Assembly: GCF_004345725.1 (NCBI RefSeq)
Contig: NZ_SLXG01000001.1
Location: 124,001 to 188,000, forward strand
Direction: 5' to 3'
Origin: Crenobacter luteus
GTDB lineage: Bacteria > Pseudomonadota > Gammaproteobacteria > Burkholderiales > Chromobacteriaceae
Length of the DNA stretch: 64,000 nucleotides
How positions within the stretch are numbered: the first letter of the stretch is position 1; each line of letters opens with the position of its first letter. Positions 40,149 through 50,658 of the stretch are shown here, piece after piece. The notes under the pieces were generated by a model. That model ran no database searches. It saw nothing but the letters and a program-made list of their open reading frames with translations, and had not been told where the DNA came from. Position numbers and translations under genes: made by a program.

Positions 40149-40609
40149 GCGCCGTCCCCGTCGTCGCGCGGCGACAGCGCGTGGTTGAACGCGAGCCAGC
40201 CGCCGGCCGCGTCGAGGCCGGCGCGCGCGAGCGCGCCTTCCAGCAGCCGCGCCTGCTCGCGGTACAGCGTCGCCTCCAGCCGCGCGCCCTCGGCGCTCAG
40301 GTAGAGCCGCTTCATGCGCTTGTCGACGGCGTCGGCGACGGCGTCGACCAGCCCCATCTCGATCAGCTGCCGCAGCGGCGTGTTCAGCGCCTGCTTGGAG
40401 ACGCCGAGCTTGGCGAGCAGGCCCTTGACCGACAGGCCGGGCTCGCGCGCGATGAAGAACAACACGCGGTGGTGTACGCGCGCCAGGCCGCGCCGCTCGA
40501 GGATGGCGTCGGGCCGGGCGGTGAAGGCCTGGTAGGCGAAGAAGAAGTGTTCCATCGCCGCGCGCAGGTCGCTGTCGTCGCACGGCGGCGGGCTATTTAC
40601 GTCAATCAT
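40145..40609 (-). CDS. MarR-family transcription regulator
   Basis: This 154-residue protein has the winged helix of the MarR family (REPGLSVKGLLAKLGVSKQA, about residues 54-73, then LNTPLRQLIEMGLVD and the wing KRMKRLYLSAEG). Such regulators usually repress a divergent or adjacent gene and respond to small molecules. It is divergent from the aminotransferase at 40675, with two inverted repeats between the start codons. The start codon lies inside one of them, suggesting autoregulation. Confidence 0.87.
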   Translation of the reverse strand: MIDVNSPPPCDDSDLRAAMEHFFFAYQAFTARPDAILERRGLARVHHRVLFFIAREPGLSVKGLLAKLGVSKQALNTPLRQLIEMGLVDAVADAVDKRMKRLYLSAEGARLEATLYREQARLLEGALARAGLDAAGGWLAFNHALSPRDDGDGA

Positions 40610-40615
40610 GTTGAC
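40601..40615. promoter_or_regulatory. Inverted repeat over the marR-type start codon
   Basis: GTCAA-TCATG-TTGAC is a perfect 5-bp inverted repeat with a 5-base centre that contains the start codon of the MarR-type gene. It is a plausible autoregulatory operator. Confidence 0.45.
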
Positions 40616-40640
40616 TCTGTTCCGTGTTTGGGCGATCTTT

Positions 40641-40661
40641 TAGGTCAATAATCATGACCTA
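40641..40661. promoter_or_regulatory. Inverted repeat operator before the aminotransferase gene
   Basis: TAGGTCA-ATAATCA-TGACCTA is a perfect 7-bp inverted repeat (21 bp overall, typical of MarR operators). It lies 14 bp upstream of the aminotransferase start, overlapping where its leader or promoter must be. It shares the GTCA core with the site at 40601. Confidence 0.55.
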
Positions 40662-40674
40662 TATGGAGGGTAGC

Positions 40675-41826
40675 ATGTTTTCCGAGCGCATCCAGCGTCT
40701 GTCCGGCTCCTTGATCCGCGAGATCCTCGCCGCCGCGCAGCGGCCCGGGGTGATCTCCTTCGCCGGCGGTCTGCCGGCGGCCGACAGGCTGCCCGAGCTG
40801 GACTGGCACGCCGCGCCGCGCGCGCTGGCCCAGTATGGCACGAGCGAGGGCGAGCCGGGGCTGCGCGCCAAACTGGCCGCGCAGGTGTCCGCGCTCGGCT
40901 TGCCGTGCGCGGCCGAGCAGGTGCTGGTGCTGACCGGCTCGCAGCAGACGCTCGACCTGGCCGCCAAGCTGTTCGTCGACCCGGGCACGCCGGTTCTGGT
41001 CGAGCAGCCGACCTATCTGGCGGCGCTGCAGGTGTTCCGCTTGTTCGGCGCCGACTGCCTCGGCGTGCCGTTGACGCCGCGTGGCATCGATCTGGCCGCC
41101 TTCGAGGCAAGGCTGCAGGCGCGCCGGCCGGCGCTGGCCTACCTGATCCCGACCTTCCAGAATCCGTCCGGCGCGCGCTACGACGAGGCGACGCGCGACG
41201 CGGTCGCCGCGCTGCTCGACCGCTACGAGGTGCCGCTGCTAGAGGACGAGCCTTACCGCGAGCTGTCGTTCGACGGCAAAACGGCGACGCCGATCGCCGC
41301 GCGGCTGAACAAGGCGCCGTGGATCTACACCGGCACGCTGTCCAAGGTGCTGGCGCCGGGGCTGCGCGACGCCTTCCTGGTCGCCTCGCCCGAGCTGTTT
41401 CCCTATCTCGTCAAGCTCAAGCAGGCGGCCGACCTGCACAGCTGCCGCCACGCGCAGTGGCAGGCCGAGCAGTGGCTCGGCAGCGAGAGGTTGGCCGAGC
41501 ATGTCGACGGGCTGATCGGCTTCTACCGCGGGCGACGCGACGCGATGCAGGCCGCGCTCGAGCGCCACTTCGCCGAGCTGGCCGACTGGAACACGCCCGA
41601 AGGCGGGCTGTTCTTCTGGCTGCGGCTCAAGCGCCGCGTCGACACCCGCACGCTGCTTCCCGCGGCGCTGGAGGCCGACGTCGCCTTCATGCCGGGCGAA
41701 CCCTTCTTCGCCGAACCCGACGATGGCATCGGCCATCTGCGGCTCAACTTCAGCCACGCGCCGGATGCGCGCATCGACGAGGGAATCGCGCGGCTGGCCG
41801 CCATCCTGCGCGCCGCCGGCGCCTGA
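40675..41826 (+). CDS. PLP-dependent class I aminotransferase (2-aminoadipate aminotransferase-like)
   Basis: This 383-residue enzyme starts MFSERIQRLSGSLIREILAA, as in LysN-type and MocR-like aminotransferases. It has the conserved PTFQNPSGARY (about residues 158-168), DEPYRELSF and the lysine motif YTGTLSKVLAPGLR that binds PLP (Lys near 223). The amino donor and acceptor cannot be told. The ATG at 40675 is chosen for its TGGAGGG ribosome site; an in-frame upstream reading would start inside the regulatory region. One motif copy lies at 41491. Confidence 0.88.
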   Translation: MFSERIQRLSGSLIREILAAAQRPGVISFAGGLPAADRLPELDWHAAPRALAQYGTSEGEPGLRAKLAAQVSALGLPCAAEQVLVLTGSQQTLDLAAKLFVDPGTPVLVEQPTYLAALQVFRLFGADCLGVPLTPRGIDLAAFEARLQARRPALAYLIPTFQNPSGARYDEATRDAVAALLDRYEVPLLEDEPYRELSFDGKTATPIAARLNKAPWIYTGTLSKVLAPGLRDAFLVASPELFPYLVKLKQAADLHSCRHAQWQAEQWLGSERLAEHVDGLIGFYRGRRDAMQAALERHFAELADWNTPEGGLFFWLRLKRRVDTRTLLPAALEADVAFMPGEPFFAEPDDGIGHLRLNFSHAPDARIDEGIARLAAILRAAGA

Positions 41827-41835
41827 GCGCGGACG

Positions 41836-41857
41836 GCTCGGCCAACGTTGGCCGAGC
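41836..41857. repeat. Perfect palindrome made of two TTGGCCGAG copies
   Basis: GCTCGGCCAACGTTGGCCGAGC is a perfect 22-base palindrome of two head-to-head motif copies, nine bases after the aminotransferase stop. It lies between convergent genes and may help termination, but no T tract follows. Confidence 0.8.
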
Positions 41858-41865
41858 GTCGACAT

Positions 41866-41891
41866 GAAAAAGCCCGGCGCAGGGCCGGGCT
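41866..41891 (-). terminator. Factor-independent terminator after oxyR
   Basis: On the minus strand the stem AGCCCGGC/GCCGGGCT (41871-41878 with 41884-41891) is followed by TTTTT (41870-41866). It closes the leftward minCDE-oxyR operon. Confidence 0.85.
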
Positions 41892-41910
41892 GTTGGCGGG
41901 ACGGGCCGGC

Positions 41911-42861
41911 TCAGGACGGCTGGCCGGCGGCCTCCTCCTCGAGCATGGTGACGCCTTCGAGGCCGGAGCGGAACACCGCCTGCTGCAGCGTCTCGATCGC
42001 CTTTTTGCGCGAGAACTGCTTGCGGGTCACCAGCATCACGCGGCGCAGCGGCGTCGGGTCGGCGAACGGCACCACCGAGAACAGCGCGGCGTCGTTCGCG
42101 CCGACCGAGGTGGTCGGCAGCACGGTGATGCCCATGCCGCTGGCGACCATGTGGCGGATGGTGTTCAGCGAGCTGCCCTGCAGCATGCCGGCGAGGCCGC
42201 CGTGCTGCGCCTGGCGGCTGGCCAGCTCGCTGCACGAGGCGAGCACCTGGTCGCGGAAGCAGTTGCCCTGGGTCAGGAGCAGCACGCTCTCGCCCTCGTC
42301 GCCGAGCTCCTGCGCCTTCACCGCGGCGCGCTTTTCCCACGGGTGGCCCTTGGGCGTCGCAACCACGAAGGGTTCGTCGTACAGCGGGTAGGCGAGCGTG
42401 CCGGGCTCGTCGAACGGGTCGGCGACGATGATCGCGTCGACCTCGCCGCGCTTGAGCATCTCGGCCAACCTCGCGGTGTAGTTCTCCTCGAGGTAGAGCG
42501 GCATGTCCGGCGCCAGCACCCTGAGCGCCGGGATCAGCTTGGGCAATAGGTACGGTCCGATGGTGAAGATCACGCCGAGCTTCAAGGGGCCGACCAGTTC
42601 GTTCTGGTGCTCGCCGGCCAGCCGCTTGATCGCGTCGGCCTCCTCGAGCACGCGCTGCGCCTGCTCGACGATGCGCTCGCCGATCTCGGTGACCGCGACC
42701 TCGGCGCCGCCGCGTTCGAACAGCATCACGCCGAGTTCGTCCTCGAGCTTCTTGATCGCGATCGACAGCGTCGGCTGGCTGACGTAGCAGCGCTGCGCGG
42801 CGCGGCCGAAGTGGCGCTCGCGCGCCACCGCGACGATGTAACGCAGTTCGGTCAGCGTCAT
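41911..42861 (-). CDS. oxyR: Hydrogen-peroxide-sensing LysR regulator OxyR
   Basis: This 316-residue LysR-family protein has the N-terminal HTH FGRAAQRCYVSQPTLSIAIK (about residues 18-37). The redox cysteine pair characteristic of OxyR is kept, Cys201 and Cys210 in GNCFRDQVLASC, at the spacing of E. coli Cys199/Cys208. It should activate peroxide defence genes upon disulfide formation. It follows minE by only three bases on the same strand; minCDE-oxyR linkage is known from Neisseria and supports the taxonomic placement. Confidence 0.94.
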   Translation of the reverse strand: MTLTELRYIVAVARERHFGRAAQRCYVSQPTLSIAIKKLEDELGVMLFERGGAEVAVTEIGERIVEQAQRVLEEADAIKRLAGEHQNELVGPLKLGVIFTIGPYLLPKLIPALRVLAPDMPLYLEENYTARLAEMLKRGEVDAIIVADPFDEPGTLAYPLYDEPFVVATPKGHPWEKRAAVKAQELGDEGESVLLLTQGNCFRDQVLASCSELASRQAQHGGLAGMLQGSSLNTIRHMVASGMGITVLPTTSVGANDAALFSVVPFADPTPLRRVMLVTRKQFSRKKAIETLQQAVFRSGLEGVTMLEEEAAGQPS

Positions 42862-42864
42862 GGT

Positions 42865-43122
42865 CTAGCGCTGGTTCTCCGGCAGCACGATGTTGACCTC
42901 GAGCACCTCGAAGTTGTCCTGGCGTTCGAGCTGGACCTTGATGTCCTCGTGGTTGACCTTGACGTACTTGGAGATGACCTCCATCAGCTCCTTCTGCAGC
43001 GCCGGCAGGTAGTCGGGCGCGCCGTTGCGGCCGCGTTCGTGCGCGAGGATGATCTGCAGGCGTTCGCGTGCGATGTCGGCCGTTTTCTTGCGCTTGCCGA
43101 AGAGCATGTCGATCAGGGACAT
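42865..43122 (-). CDS. minE: Cell division topological factor MinE
   Basis: This 85-residue MinD partner sets up pole-to-pole oscillation and frees midcell for FtsZ. The N-terminal membrane-targeting and MinD-binding part ([20 protein letters not shown], about residues 5-24) and the C-terminal dimer domain are both present. It sits three bases after minD and three before oxyR. Confidence 0.96.
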   Translation of the reverse strand: MSLIDMLFGKRKKTADIARERLQIILAHERGRNGAPDYLPALQKELMEVISKYVKVNHEDIKVQLERQDNFEVLEVNIVLPENQR

Positions 43123-43125
43123 GGC

Positions 43126-43938
43126 TTAACCTCCGAACAGTCGTTTGAGCAGCCCGACCTTGGGCGCGTCGAGGAAGCGCATCGGCCGGTCTTCGCCGAG
43201 GAAGCGCGCGACGACGTCCTTGTACGCCTCGGACACGTCGCTGCCGTTCATGTGGATCGCCGGCGTGCCGGCGTTGGACGCCTGCAGCACGGTCTGCGAC
43301 TCGGGCACCACGCCCAGCAGCGGCACGCGCAGGATTTCCTTGACGTCGTCGACCGACAGCATCTCGCCCTTGTCGACGCGGCCCGGCGCGTAGCGGGTGA
43401 TCAGCAGATGCTCCTTGACCGGCTCGGCGCCGTTGACGGCGCGGCGCGACTTGGACGCCAGGATGCCGAGGATGCGGTCGGAGTCGCGTACCGACGAGAC
43501 CTCCGGGTTGGTGACGATCAGCGCCTCGTCGGCGAAGTGCAGCGCCATCAGCGCGCCCTTTTCGATGCCGGCCGGCGAGTCGCAGACGATGTAGTCGAAG
43601 CCCATGTCGGCCAGGTCCTTGAGCACCCGCTCGACGCCGTCCTCGGTCAGCGCGTCCTTGTCGCGCGTCTGCGAGGCCGGCAGCACGAACAGGTTGTCGC
43701 AGTGCTTGTCCTTGATCAGCGCCTGGTTGAGGCTGGCCTCCTGGTTGACGACGTTGATCAGGTCGTACACGACGCGGCGCTCGCAGCCCATGATCAGGTC
43801 GAGGTTGCGCAGGCCGACGTCGAAGTCGATCACGACGGTCTTGTGGCCGCGCAGCGCAAGCCCGGAGGCGAAGCTCGCGCTGGTAGTGGTCTTGCCCACG
43901 CCGCCCTTGCCGGACGTTACAACGATGATTCTTGCCAC
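43126..43938 (-). CDS. minD: Septum site-determining ATPase MinD
   Basis: This 270-residue ParA/MinD-type ATPase binds the membrane in its ATP form and recruits MinC or MinE. The deviant Walker A motif SGKGGVGKTTTSASFASGLA (about residues 9-28) is present, and the C-terminus ends in the amphipathic membrane-targeting helix VGLLKRLFGG. Length and order minC-minD-minE are normal. Confidence 0.97.
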   Translation of the reverse strand: MARIIVVTSGKGGVGKTTTSASFASGLALRGHKTVVIDFDVGLRNLDLIMGCERRVVYDLINVVNQEASLNQALIKDKHCDNLFVLPASQTRDKDALTEDGVERVLKDLADMGFDYIVCDSPAGIEKGALMALHFADEALIVTNPEVSSVRDSDRILGILASKSRRAVNGAEPVKEHLLITRYAPGRVDKGEMLSVDDVKEILRVPLLGVVPESQTVLQASNAGTPAIHMNGSDVSEAYKDVVARFLGEDRPMRFLDAPKVGLLKRLFGG

Positions 43939-43969
43939 GTTGGTTTCCTCAGAATGCTGTTGAATACGG

Positions 43970-44677
43970 TCAGTCGCCCAGCGCGCTCATCACGAGCCGC
44001 TCGTTTTCCAGGTAGACCTGGGTCGGGCGGCCGGCGATGCTCGCCGGCAAAGCCTGCTCGATGGTGCGGTAGACGCCGGCGATGGACAGCAGCTCGGCCT
44101 CCATCGCCAGGGTGAAAATGCGCGCGGCGGTGTTGCCGCGCGCGCCGGCCAGCGCGCGGCCGCGCAAGTGCGAGTAGACGTGGATGCTGCCGTCGGCGAT
44201 CAGCTCGGCGCCGGCGCTGACCATCGACAGCACGACGAGGTCGCCGCCGCGGGCATAGATCTGCTGGCCGGCGCGCACCGGCTTGTCGACGATCAGCGTG
44301 TTCGCCACGGGCGGCTCGGGCGCGCGCGGCGGCTCGACGGCGGCCGGCGCGGCAGGCTCGGCCAGGCGCGCGCTCGACGCCGGCGCAAAGGCGAGGCCGT
44401 AGCGGCGCGCGAGCGCGGCGAACGCCTCGTCCGGGTGGCGCAGCGCCACCACGCGCACCCCGCGGCGCGCGAACATCGGCAGCAGGCGCCCGAGGTCGAG
44501 CGCCTCGGGCTCGGGCAGCGCCTCGAGGTCGAGCACGAAGGGCTCGGGCGACTCGGTGACGGCGAAGCGGGCCTCGAGCGCCGCGTTCAGCGTGTCGGCG
44601 TCGGCGGTCTTCAGAAGGAGGGCCAGCAGGTCGAGGCTGGCGGATTTGATGTCGAAGGCGGTCGCCGTTGGGCTCAT
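43970..44677 (-). CDS. minC: Septum site-determining protein MinC
   Basis: This 235-residue FtsZ-assembly inhibitor has a divergent N-terminal domain (about residues 1-110). The C-terminal beta-helix domain is well conserved, with [20 protein letters not shown] and [20 protein letters not shown] (about 133-186). It is the first gene of the leftward min operon, 31 bp before minD. Confidence 0.95.
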   Translation of the reverse strand: MSPTATAFDIKSASLDLLALLLKTADADTLNAALEARFAVTESPEPFVLDLEALPEPEALDLGRLLPMFARRGVRVVALRHPDEAFAALARRYGLAFAPASSARLAEPAAPAAVEPPRAPEPPVANTLIVDKPVRAGQQIYARGGDLVVLSMVSAGAELIADGSIHVYSHLRGRALAGARGNTAARIFTLAMEAELLSIAGVYRTIEQALPASIAGRPTQVYLENERLVMSALGD

Positions 44678-44697
44678 GATGGGCTAGCCGTTGGATA

Positions 44698-45022
44698 GAT
44701 TTCTTCAATGAATATGCCGCGAGTTTAAAGCCTTGCCGGGGCGCTTTCAACGGCTGGCGGCGGCTTTGTCGCGTGCGCTATGTACGCGTGTCGCAGTGCT
44801 TCGCCAATGCCGCAGTTGCGCCGCAGCAGTTTATTGCGCAAAATTCATGACAATGCAATCTTGTGTGGTAAAAATGCCAATAAACAGAGTGGTTTAGTGA
44901 ATGGTGCGATGCAAAAAACATTTGACATCGCCCGGCCGCCTACCTACCATGCGATTGTGCAATGCAACAAAGCGGTTCCGATCAGCAATCGAGTCGTGCC
45001 AAATAAGTGAGGAGTGTCAAAC
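44698..45022 (+). promoter_or_regulatory. Intergenic region upstream of the phasin gene
   Basis: About 325 bp between minC and the phasin gene, clearly AT-richer toward the phasin gene, hold no gene. A TTGACA hexamer lies at 44932-44937, but no well-placed -10 box was found. The near-palindrome TTGTGCAATGCAACAA (44955-44970) is TGC-rich, like sites bound by the PHB-responsive repressor PhaR in other betaproteobacteria. A GGAG ribosome site precedes the phasin ATG. The operator reading is tentative. Confidence 0.35.
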
Positions 45023-45601
45023 ATGTCGATCAATCAACAAGAATTTTCCGCCCTCGGCCACGCACAACTGGACAAGGCCGTCCGTTTCTCCTCCATCCTG
45101 CTGGGCAGCGTCGAGCGCTTTGCCCAACTGCAGCTGGACCTGTCGCGCAAGCTGCTGGCCGACAACGCGCAGGCGATCAAGTCGCTGGCCGAAGTGAAGG
45201 ACGCCAAGTCGCTGACCGAATGGCAGTCCGCGCAGGCGCAGCCGACCATCGACCAGGCCTTCTCGGTGGCGCGTAATGTGTACGACGCCTCGGTGGCGAC
45301 CCAGAACGAAATCGCCGCCTTCCTCGAAGAGCAGGTCGCCGAGCTGAACAAGAACGTGATCGGCGGTCTGGACCGCTTCGCCAAGAACGCGCCGGCCGGC
45401 TCCGACGTCGCGGTGAACGCGGTGAAGAGCTTCATCAACACCACCAACGCCGCCTTCGAGAGCGTGTCCAAGACCGCCAAGAAGGTCGGTGCCGAGTTGG
45501 CCGAGGCCGGCGTCGAAGCCGCGACCCATTCGGCTCAGGCTGCCACCGCCGCCGTCGCGCGCAAGAAGCCGGTCGCATCCGGCGCCAACGGCGCCGCCTA
45601 A
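45023..45601 (+). CDS. Phasin family protein (polyhydroxyalkanoate granule surface protein)
   Basis: This 192-residue amphipathic helical protein of the betaproteobacterial phasin type has the conserved N-terminal half SAQAQPTIDQAFSVARNVYD (about residues 70-89) and an Ala/Lys-rich C-terminal tail. Phasins coat polyhydroxybutyrate granules and influence their size and number. No PHA synthase gene is in the window. The ATG at 45023 fits the GGAG site; MSNM nine bases upstream is an alternative. A terminator follows. Confidence 0.9.
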   Translation: MSINQQEFSALGHAQLDKAVRFSSILLGSVERFAQLQLDLSRKLLADNAQAIKSLAEVKDAKSLTEWQSAQAQPTIDQAFSVARNVYDASVATQNEIAAFLEEQVAELNKNVIGGLDRFAKNAPAGSDVAVNAVKSFINTTNAAFESVSKTAKKVGAELAEAGVEAATHSAQAATAAVARKKPVASGANGAA

Positions 45602-45624
45602 GCGGTTTTCTCGCAGGCGCTTCA

Positions 45625-45660
45625 CCCGCCCGGGACTGGTCGTCCCCCGGCGGGTTTTTT
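45625..45660 (+). terminator. Factor-independent terminator after the phasin gene
   Basis: CCCGCC (45625-45630) pairs with GGCGGG (45649-45654), and GGGAC with GTCCC inside it. A TTTTTT tract follows at 45655-45660. Confidence 0.85.
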
Positions 45661-45851
45661 GTCGCCTGCGCAGGGAAGGGGCGCCGGCGGCGTCCCTTTT
45701 GACGTTTGCCGACGCGCCGCCGCGAAGGGAGCCCGGCGTGAGGCGTGGGTCACAAGCCGGATGCGCGGCCCCGCGCACCGCCGATGCCGGCGACCGCGCA
45801 AGCAAGGGCGCAGCGCGCTTGGCTTGGCGCGAAGCGGGCGGGCGCGGGCGG

Positions 45852-45877
45852 AAAAAATCCCCGCGCAAGGGCGGGGA
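45852..45877 (-). terminator. Factor-independent terminator after lysS
   Basis: On the minus strand the stem TCCCCGC/GCGGGGA (45871-45877 with 45858-45864) is followed by TTTTTT (45857-45852). Between it and the phasin terminator (45661-45851) I see only GC-rich sequence without a credible gene. Confidence 0.8.
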
Positions 45878-45904
45878 GGGCGGTCGGGGCCGGCGCTGAG
45901 GCGC

Positions 45905-47407
<1,503 letters not shown>

Positions 47408-47443
47408 GAAACACTCCGGGGTCTTTATTCTGGAATCGTGCGG

Positions 47444-47483
47444 TTGGCCGAGCCGGAAGGCGCGCGGCGGCGGGCTCGGCCAA
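47444..47483. repeat. Inverted TTGGCCGAG pair between prfB and lysS
   Basis: TTGGCCGAG (47444-47452) and CTCGGCCAA (47475-47483) form complementary arms around a 22-base spacer. The pair lies inside an apparent operon, so a full terminator would be unexpected here. Confidence 0.7.
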
Positions 47484-47507
47484 CGTGGTCGTCGATGGGG
47501 GAGGGGC

Positions 47508-48615
47508 TTAGACGCCCTGCTTGAGGCTGGCCTCGATGAAGCCGTCGAGGTCGCCGTCCATCACCGCCTTGATGTTGCCGACCTCGTGGCTGGTCCTGAG
47601 GTCCTTGATGCGGCTCTGGTCGAACACGTAGGAGCGGATCTGGTGGCCCCAGCCCACGTCGGTCTTGCTGTCCTCGAGCGCCTGCTTGGCCTCGTTGCGC
47701 TTCTTCATCTCGAGCTCGAACAGCTTGGCGCGCAGCATGTTCATCGCCTCGTCGCGGTTGCGGTGCTGCGAACGGTCGTTCTGGCACTGCACGACGATGC
47801 CGGTCGGGTTGTGCGTGATGCGCACCGCCGAGTCGGTCTTGTTGATGTGCTGGCCGCCGGCGCCGGACGCGCGGTAGGTGTCGACGCGCAGGTCGGCCGG
47901 GTTGATCTCGATCTCGATCGAGTCGTCGACCTCCGGGTAGACGAACACCGACGCGAACGAGGTGTGACGGCGCGCGTTCGAGTCGTACGGCGACACGCGC
48001 ACCAGGCGGTGCACGCCGGTCTCGGTGCGCAGCATGCCGAAGGCGTACTCGCCGTCGACCTTGATCGTCGCGCTCGAGATGCCGGCGACTTCGCCCTCGG
48101 ATTCCTCGAGTACCTCGACCTTGAAGCCCTTGCGCTCGGCGTAGCGCAGGTACATGCGCAGCAGCATGCCGGCCCAGTCCTGCGCCTCGGTGCCGCCGGC
48201 GCCGGCCTGGATGTCGATGAAGCAGTTGTTCGGGTCCATCGGGTGGCTGAACATGCGGCGGAACTCGAGCTGGGCGAGTTTGGCCTCGACGCTGTCAAGG
48301 TCGGCCCTGACCGCCTCGACGGTGTCGACGTCGTCCTCTTCCTTGGCCATGTCCAGCAGGTCGCGGCTGTCGGCCAGCGTCTGGCCGATGGCGTCGAGCA
48401 CCAGCACCACGTCCTCGAGCTGCTTCTTCTCGCGCCCCAGTTCCTGCGCCTTCTTGGGCTCGTTCCAGATGTCCGGGTCTTCGGTCAGGCGCGAGACTTC
48501 TTCCAGCCGGTCCTTCTTGCCGGCGTAGTCAAAGATACCCCCGAATATCCTGGCTGCGCTGAGCCAGGTCGTTGAGGGTCGCGTCGATCTGGTTGAGGAT
48601 TTCGGCTTCGATCAT
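47508..48615 (-). CDS. prfB: Peptide chain release factor 2 (RF2), with programmed +1 frameshift
   Basis: RF2 of 368 residues is made by joining 48615-48532 (28 codons) to 48530-47508. The first frame ends at an in-frame UGA (48531-48529) in the classic autoregulatory slip site: an internal Shine-Dalgarno-like GGGGG, then TAT CTT TGA C. Low RF2 allows a +1 shift at CTT. The GGQ hydrolysis motif ([15 protein letters not shown]) is intact. The stop-codon reading tripeptide is SPY rather than the usual SPF ([14 protein letters not shown]). Not a pseudogene. Confidence 0.95.
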
Positions 48616-48658
48616 GGGGGTTCTCCAGTCTGCAATGGGGATTCGGGCGTGCCGGGCG

Positions 48659-48702
48659 GCTGTCGGGGCGCGGCTTGCGGGCGCGAACCGCGCCCCGACA
48701 GC
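48659..48702. other. Perfect 15-bp inverted repeat upstream of prfB
   Basis: GCTGTCGGGGCGCGG (48659-48673) and CCGCGCCCCGACAGC (48688-48702) are perfect complements around 14 bases. The repeat lies just upstream of the prfB start, between mdh and prfB. It could be a leader hairpin or attenuator for prfB. Confidence 0.6.
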
Positions 48703-48717
48703 GGCCGGGACAAATGC

Positions 48718-48743
48718 AAAAGCGCACCGCAGGGTGCGCTTTT
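48718..48743 (-). terminator. Bidirectional-looking terminator between mdh and prfB
   Basis: AAAAGCGCACC (48718-48728) pairs perfectly with GGTGCGCTTTT (48733-48743) around GCAG. It lies just after the mdh stop on the minus strand and should end that transcript. Confidence 0.85.
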
Positions 48744-48764
48744 GCGTGGCCGGCGATGCTTCGC

Positions 48765-49745
<981 letters not shown>

Positions 49746-49880
49746 CGTGGCGTTCTCCTTTCGTGGCTGCCCTTTGGAACAACGGGATGGTGTCGTGCTG
49801 TGCGCCCGAGTGTAACACGCGTTCCGGGGGTTGTGCGGCGCGGCAAATGCGTGCGGCGGCCTAGGGTTATCCATATATGT

Positions 49881-49894
49881 GTCTTATATAAGAC
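49881..49894. promoter_or_regulatory. Palindromic operator upstream of the GntR-type gene
   Basis: GTCTTATATAAGAC is a perfect 14-base palindrome in an AT-rich patch 41 bp before the GntR-type ATG. Its length and symmetry suit a GntR-family dimer. It overlaps possible -10 sequences (TATATA/TATAAG), consistent with autorepression. Confidence 0.6.
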
Positions 49895-49935
49895 TTGGTT
49901 TACGCCCCTTGGCCGATGGTGGTAAAAAGTCCGCC

Positions 49936-50658
49936 ATGACCAGCAACAAGCTCCGCCGCCAGCCGCTTTACGAGCAGATCAAGCAGCTGCTGCTGCGCCG
50001 TATCGCCGAAGGCGAGTGGCAGGAACACGCGGCGTTGCCCAGCGAGTGGGAGTTGGCCGAGGAGTTGTCGGTCAGCCAGGGTACCGTGCGCAAGGCGCTG
50101 ACCGAGCTGGTCGGCGAGGGCGTGCTCTACCGCCACCAGGGGCGCGGCACCTTCGTCGCCGAGGCGGCCAGCGACTGGGGCGAGGCGAGGCTGCAGACCA
50201 TCGGCACCCGCGCCGGTCGCCAGGAGGCGCTGATGCAGGAGCTGCTCGGTTGCTGGAAGGCGAACGCGCCGGAGGAGGTGTCGGAGCTGATGGGCTTGCG
50301 CCGCCTGGTGCCGATGATCCGGGTGCGCCAGTTGTGGCGGCTCGGCGGCCAGCCGGTGGCGCTCGACGACGTCTACCTGCCGGCCGAGCGTTTCGAAGGG
50401 CTCGAGGCGCGCTGGCTGCGGCAGGCCGGCGGCGTGTACGCCACGCTGCAGCGCCGTTTCGGCGTGCGCCCCAAGACGGTGATGGAGCAGATGCGCGTCG
50501 CGACGCTGGCGCGCGAGGAGGCCCAGCTGCTGCTGGTGACGACCGATACCCCGGCGTTGGCGGTGACCCGGCTGTCGGTTTCGATCGAGGGCGAGCCGGT
50601 CGAGTGGCGGATGCGCTACTGCCTCACCCAGCAGGTGGCCTACACCCACCTGCGCTGA
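49936..50658 (+). CDS. GntR-family regulator (HutC/UTRA type) of the TCA-cycle operon
   Basis: This 240-residue regulator has an N-terminal winged HTH (PLYEQIKQLLLRRIAEGEWQ, about residues 9-28, then SEWELAEELSVSQGTVRKAL) and a C-terminal UTRA ligand domain (about 80-238). HutC-type proteins bind small metabolites. Its place immediately before sdhCDAB suggests it controls succinate dehydrogenase and perhaps the whole TCA block; the ligand is unknown. The ATG at 49936 is chosen because longer reading would run through the operator. Confidence 0.88.
   Translation: MTSNKLRRQPLYEQIKQLLLRRIAEGEWQEHAALPSEWELAEELSVSQGTVRKALTELVGEGVLYRHQGRGTFVAEAASDWGEARLQTIGTRAGRQEALMQELLGCWKANAPEEVSELMGLRRLVPMIRVRQLWRLGGQPVALDDVYLPAERFEGLEARWLRQAGGVYATLQRRFGVRPKTVMEQMRVATLAREEAQLLLVTTDTPALAVTRLSVSIEGEPVEWRMRYCLTQQVAYTHLR

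Noticed and set aside
47508-48615. prfB as a pseudogene because of an early stop
   Set aside because: The stop is the UGA of the known programmed frameshift site, and the downstream frame is intact.
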